A stretch of 40,040 bases of DNA from Candidatus Moraniibacteriota bacterium (GTDB taxonomy: Bacteria > Patescibacteriota > Minisyncoccia > Moranbacterales > GWC2-37-73): NCBI GenBank assembly GCA_028715015.1, contig JAQTLF010000007.1, forward strand, positions 1 to 40,040, read 5' to 3'. A program made the translations under genes and the position numbers. Shown here in pieces: positions 37,336 through 40,040 of the stretch. Below the pieces are notes generated by a model. The model was given only the letters and a program-made list of their open reading frames with translations, did no database searches and was not told where the DNA came from. Within the stretch, counting starts at the first letter, position 1, and each line of letters begins with the position of its first letter.

Positions 37336-38497
37336 ATTTCAAACTTTTGTAAATCTCCAAGGTCTTTCTGGCTGTGTCATCCCAATCAAATTTTTTGGCT
37401 TGTGCAATTCCCTTTTCAATATAGCTTTCTCGCAAAGATTGATCGGAGGCAAATTTTCCAATGGCTTCAGCCATTTCAGTCGTGTTCAAAGGATCAACAA
37501 AGAATGCAGCCTCTCCTGCCAATTCAGGCAAAGACGCAACCTTGGAAACGATGGCTGGGGTTTTGGTTGCAAAAGCTTCCAAAACTGTCATGCCGAATCC
37601 CTCATACAACGATGGCATCACAAAAAATTCAGCTTGGCGGAACAACGGCTCCAGCTCATCACCAATGACATAGCCTGTAAAAACAACATCTTTTGACAGT
37701 CCCAAATCCTTGATGATCTGATGATATTCTTGTGCCAACCAACCCCTTTTTCCAGCCAACACCAATTGATATTCAAATTTCCCTGAATTTTTCTGCTTTT
37801 GCACGTTCTTGAATTTTGAAAAGGCCTCCAAAAGACGAGCAATGTTTTTGGATGGTTCAAGCGTGCCCAAAAACAGGACGTATTTTTTGGTGATGTCATA
37901 TTTGCCCAAAACCTTTTTGGCATCAACTTCTGATTCTTCAAAAAACCTCTTGTCCAATCCGCTGTAGATAACAGAAGTTTTTTCCTCAGGAATGTTGAGG
38001 AACTTTTTCACATCATCTTTGATGGAAGTTGAAACTGCAATGATCTTGTCAGCTTTCCTTGCCATCAAGCGTGCGATGGCCTTGTTGCGCGCCCGCTTCA
38101 CAGCTGACAGATATTCAGGAATGTCGAACATCGACATGTCATGGAATGTCACCGCCACCTTCCCGCCATAGCTCATCGGAATGCGATTGAAAGCAGAAGT
38201 CGAATGCAGCACATCAAGTTTTTCTTTTTGCAAAGTGGCTGTTCCCAAAATCTCATTATAAGCGCCTGGCAAATATTTTTTATAATCAGAAAACGGATAG
38301 AATTTTATTTTCACATTTGATTGTGAGAACTTTTTCACATCTTTTTCCCTCACACGAAAATCAAAGAAAAGAACGTATTCATTTTCCTTGTCTATTTTCA
38401 AGAGATGTCTAATAAGTTGATAGGTGTAGTGTCCGACTCCGATGGCATCTCCTTTTTCCGGATTCAAGATTGAGCGAGCGTCAATTCCTATTCTCAT
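37334..38497 (-). CDS. Glycosyltransferase family 4-type protein
   Basis: RIGIDARSI..., VLFLGTLEPSKNIARLLEAF, FVMPSLYEGFGMTVLEAFATKTP. Confidence 0.92.
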   Translation of the reverse strand: MRIGIDARSILNPEKGDAIGVGHYTYQLIRHLLKIDKENEYVLFFDFRVREKDVKKFSQSNVKIKFYPFSDYKKYLPGAYNEILGTATLQKEKLDVLHSTSAFNRIPMSYGGKVAVTFHDMSMFDIPEYLSAVKRARNKAIARLMARKADKIIAVSTSIKDDVKKFLNIPEEKTSVIYSGLDKRFFEESEVDAKKVLGKYDITKKYVLFLGTLEPSKNIARLLEAFSKFKNVQKQKNSGKFEYQLVLAGKRGWLAQEYHQIIKDLGLSKDVVFTGYVIGDELEPLFRQAEFFVMPSLYEGFGMTVLEAFATKTPAIVSKVASLPELAGEAAFFVDPLNTTEMAEAIGKFASDQSLRESYIEKGIAQAKKFDWDDTARKTLEIYKSLK

Positions 38498-38653
38498 ATA
38501 ATTGTGTACAATTTTAAATTTTAAGTTTTAAGTTTGAAATTAATTTTAAATAATCAAATGTTTTAAAATTTAGACATTTAGATTTGATTTAAAATTTCAA
38601 ATTTAGCCTTTAAAATTTAACCTTAAATTAAATACCCTTACTGAAGCCAAAAT

Positions 38654-40040
38654 CTACATGTGCTCTGGCGCATCCACCCCTATTAAATATAGGGTTTCGG
38701 CTAACACTATTCTAACAGCATTTACCAAAGAAAGTCTAGCTTTTGTCAGTTCCTCATTTTCGCAGTCAATCACACGACAGGCGTCATAGAATGAGTGGAA
38801 TTTGTCAGCTATTCTGATTGCGTATTGGGGTAATTTGTGAACTTCATAGCTATCAGAAATTTCTCCCACAAGTTCTGGAAATTTATTCAATTCTTTTATC
38901 AAGCTTAATTCTTTTTCATGAGTCAATAAAAACAAATCTTCATCATTTTTGGAAATTCCAGATTCTTGAGCCTTCTCAAGAATTCCAGCGACTCTGGCAT
39001 GCGCATATTGCACATAAAAAACAGGGTTCTTTGAGCTATGTTCCTTGGCTAGACCCAAATCAAAATTCATGTGCGTGTCCGGGGAATACATCAAAAAGAA
39101 AAATCTGGTCACATCATGCCCAATTTCATCAATAAGGTCATCGAGATTGATAACATTTCCTGCGCGCTTACTCATACGGGCTTCTTTTCCATCCTTGATG
39201 AGCCTTACCAATTGAGAAATGATAATTCTGAAATCTCCAACAAATCCCAGTGCCAAAGCAACCGCTTTCAGACGTGACACATAACCGTGATGATCAGCAC
39301 CAAGTCCCATGATCAAGCGGGCATTGCCTCTTTCAATCTTATTAAGCATATATCCGCAATCACCAGCAATATAGGCATTTTTTCCATCTTTTTTTATCAA
39401 AACCCTATCCTTGTCATCACCAAATTCGGTAGTCTTAAGCCACAGCGCACCTTCAGACTCATAAGTCAATCCCCTCTCTTTGAGCAGCGTAATAGCACGT
39501 TGATCATACCCATCATCACTTAATTTTTGCTCGCTAGTCCATTGATCAAAAGAGATTTGCATTTTTTCCCTGGTAGTTTTTTGAATAATATTTTCCAAAA
39601 CTTCTTTGGCAGAAATTTTTCCAATTTCACGCACATCGTTCATGGCTGCATATTTCAAATTCAGTTCATCAATATATTTTCCGATATAGGCAGCTTCTTC
39701 ATCTTTGAGCACACTGTGTCCAAGTTTTTCAATTTGTCCTCCAGCATCATTTACATAATATTCACTTGTGACATCAAAGCCAGCTTTTCTTAAAATTCTC
39801 GAGAGTGAATCGCCATAAAATCCGCCACGTCCATTTCCCAAATGCAATGGCCCAGTTGGATTGGCTGAGATAAATTCATTATTTATTTTAATACCCTTTC
39901 CAATTTGCAAAGCTCCAAATTCTTTTTGCTCCAAATTTATTTTAGCAACAACATCTTGCAGATATTTTTGGGAAAGATGAAAATTGAGATATCCCGGAGC
40001 GGCAACTTCTATTTTTTCGAAAACCTCCGAATTCAGTGAC
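38654..40040 (-). CDS. argS: Arginyl-tRNA synthetase, N-terminus cut by window edge
   Basis: EFISANPTGPLHLGNGRGGFYGDSL, RMSKRAGNVINLDDLIDEIG; frame stays open to 40040 (EKIEVAAPGYLNFHLS). Confidence 0.96.
   Translation of the reverse strand, partial: SLNSEVFEKIEVAAPGYLNFHLSQKYLQDVVAKINLEQKEFGALQIGKGIKINNEFISANPTGPLHLGNGRGGFYGDSLSRILRKAGFDVTSEYYVNDAGGQIEKLGHSVLKDEEAAYIGKYIDELNLKYAAMNDVREIGKISAKEVLENIIQKTTREKMQISFDQWTSEQKLSDDGYDQRAITLLKERGLTYESEGALWLKTTEFGDDKDRVLIKKDGKNAYIAGDCGYMLNKIERGNARLIMGLGADHHGYVSRLKAVALALGFVGDFRIIISQLVRLIKDGKEARMSKRAGNVINLDDLIDEIGHDVTRFFFLMYSPDTHMNFDLGLAKEHSSKNPVFYVQYAHARVAGILEKAQESGISKNDEDLFLLTHEKELSLIKELNKFPELVGEISDSYEVHKLPQYAIRIADKFHSFYDACRVIDCENEELTKARLSLVNAVRIVLAETLYLIGVDAPEHM

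Overview
AT-rich bacterial chromosomal segment. Gene content, compact proteins and divergent sequences suggest a Candidate Phyla Radiation (Patescibacteria)-like genome; this is inference only. Most genes are on the minus strand. Core genes: secE-nusG-rplK-rplA, tRNA-Ala(UGC), tRNA-Ile(GAU), trxB/csoR-like/DUF2892, elp3 with a divergent Trm9-like methyltransferase, rlmN, glmS, HAD, PAP2, an Nramp-type transporter, yvcK, a sugar nucleotidyltransferase, leuS, folD, an ABC permease/ATPase pair, an ArsR-type regulator, tgt, a large surface protein, recO, ileS preceded by a T-box leader, a glycosyltransferase and argS (partial). A large serine recombinase with unknown cargo (about 3.3-8.0 kb) lies next to tRNA-Ala. 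Main second-look items: (1) a 1077-aa LeuRS with a nucleotidyltransferase-like domain and a perfect-consensus Nudix domain embedded in frame; (2) short-period intergenic repeats that fold into long hairpins, in three cases paired almost entirely through systematic G-U wobbles on one strand; (3) repeat words and palindromes of this kind inserted in frame inside housekeeping genes (elp3, glmS, rlmN, methyltransferase, tgt, leuS); (4) a multi-stem structured RNA candidate followed by an overlapping intrinsic terminator in the recombinase-linked region; (5) an elp3/Trm9-like divergent pair with abutting start codons; (6) an HTH-like domain fused to an Nramp transporter. All calls come from reading the sequence; no searches or folding programs were run.
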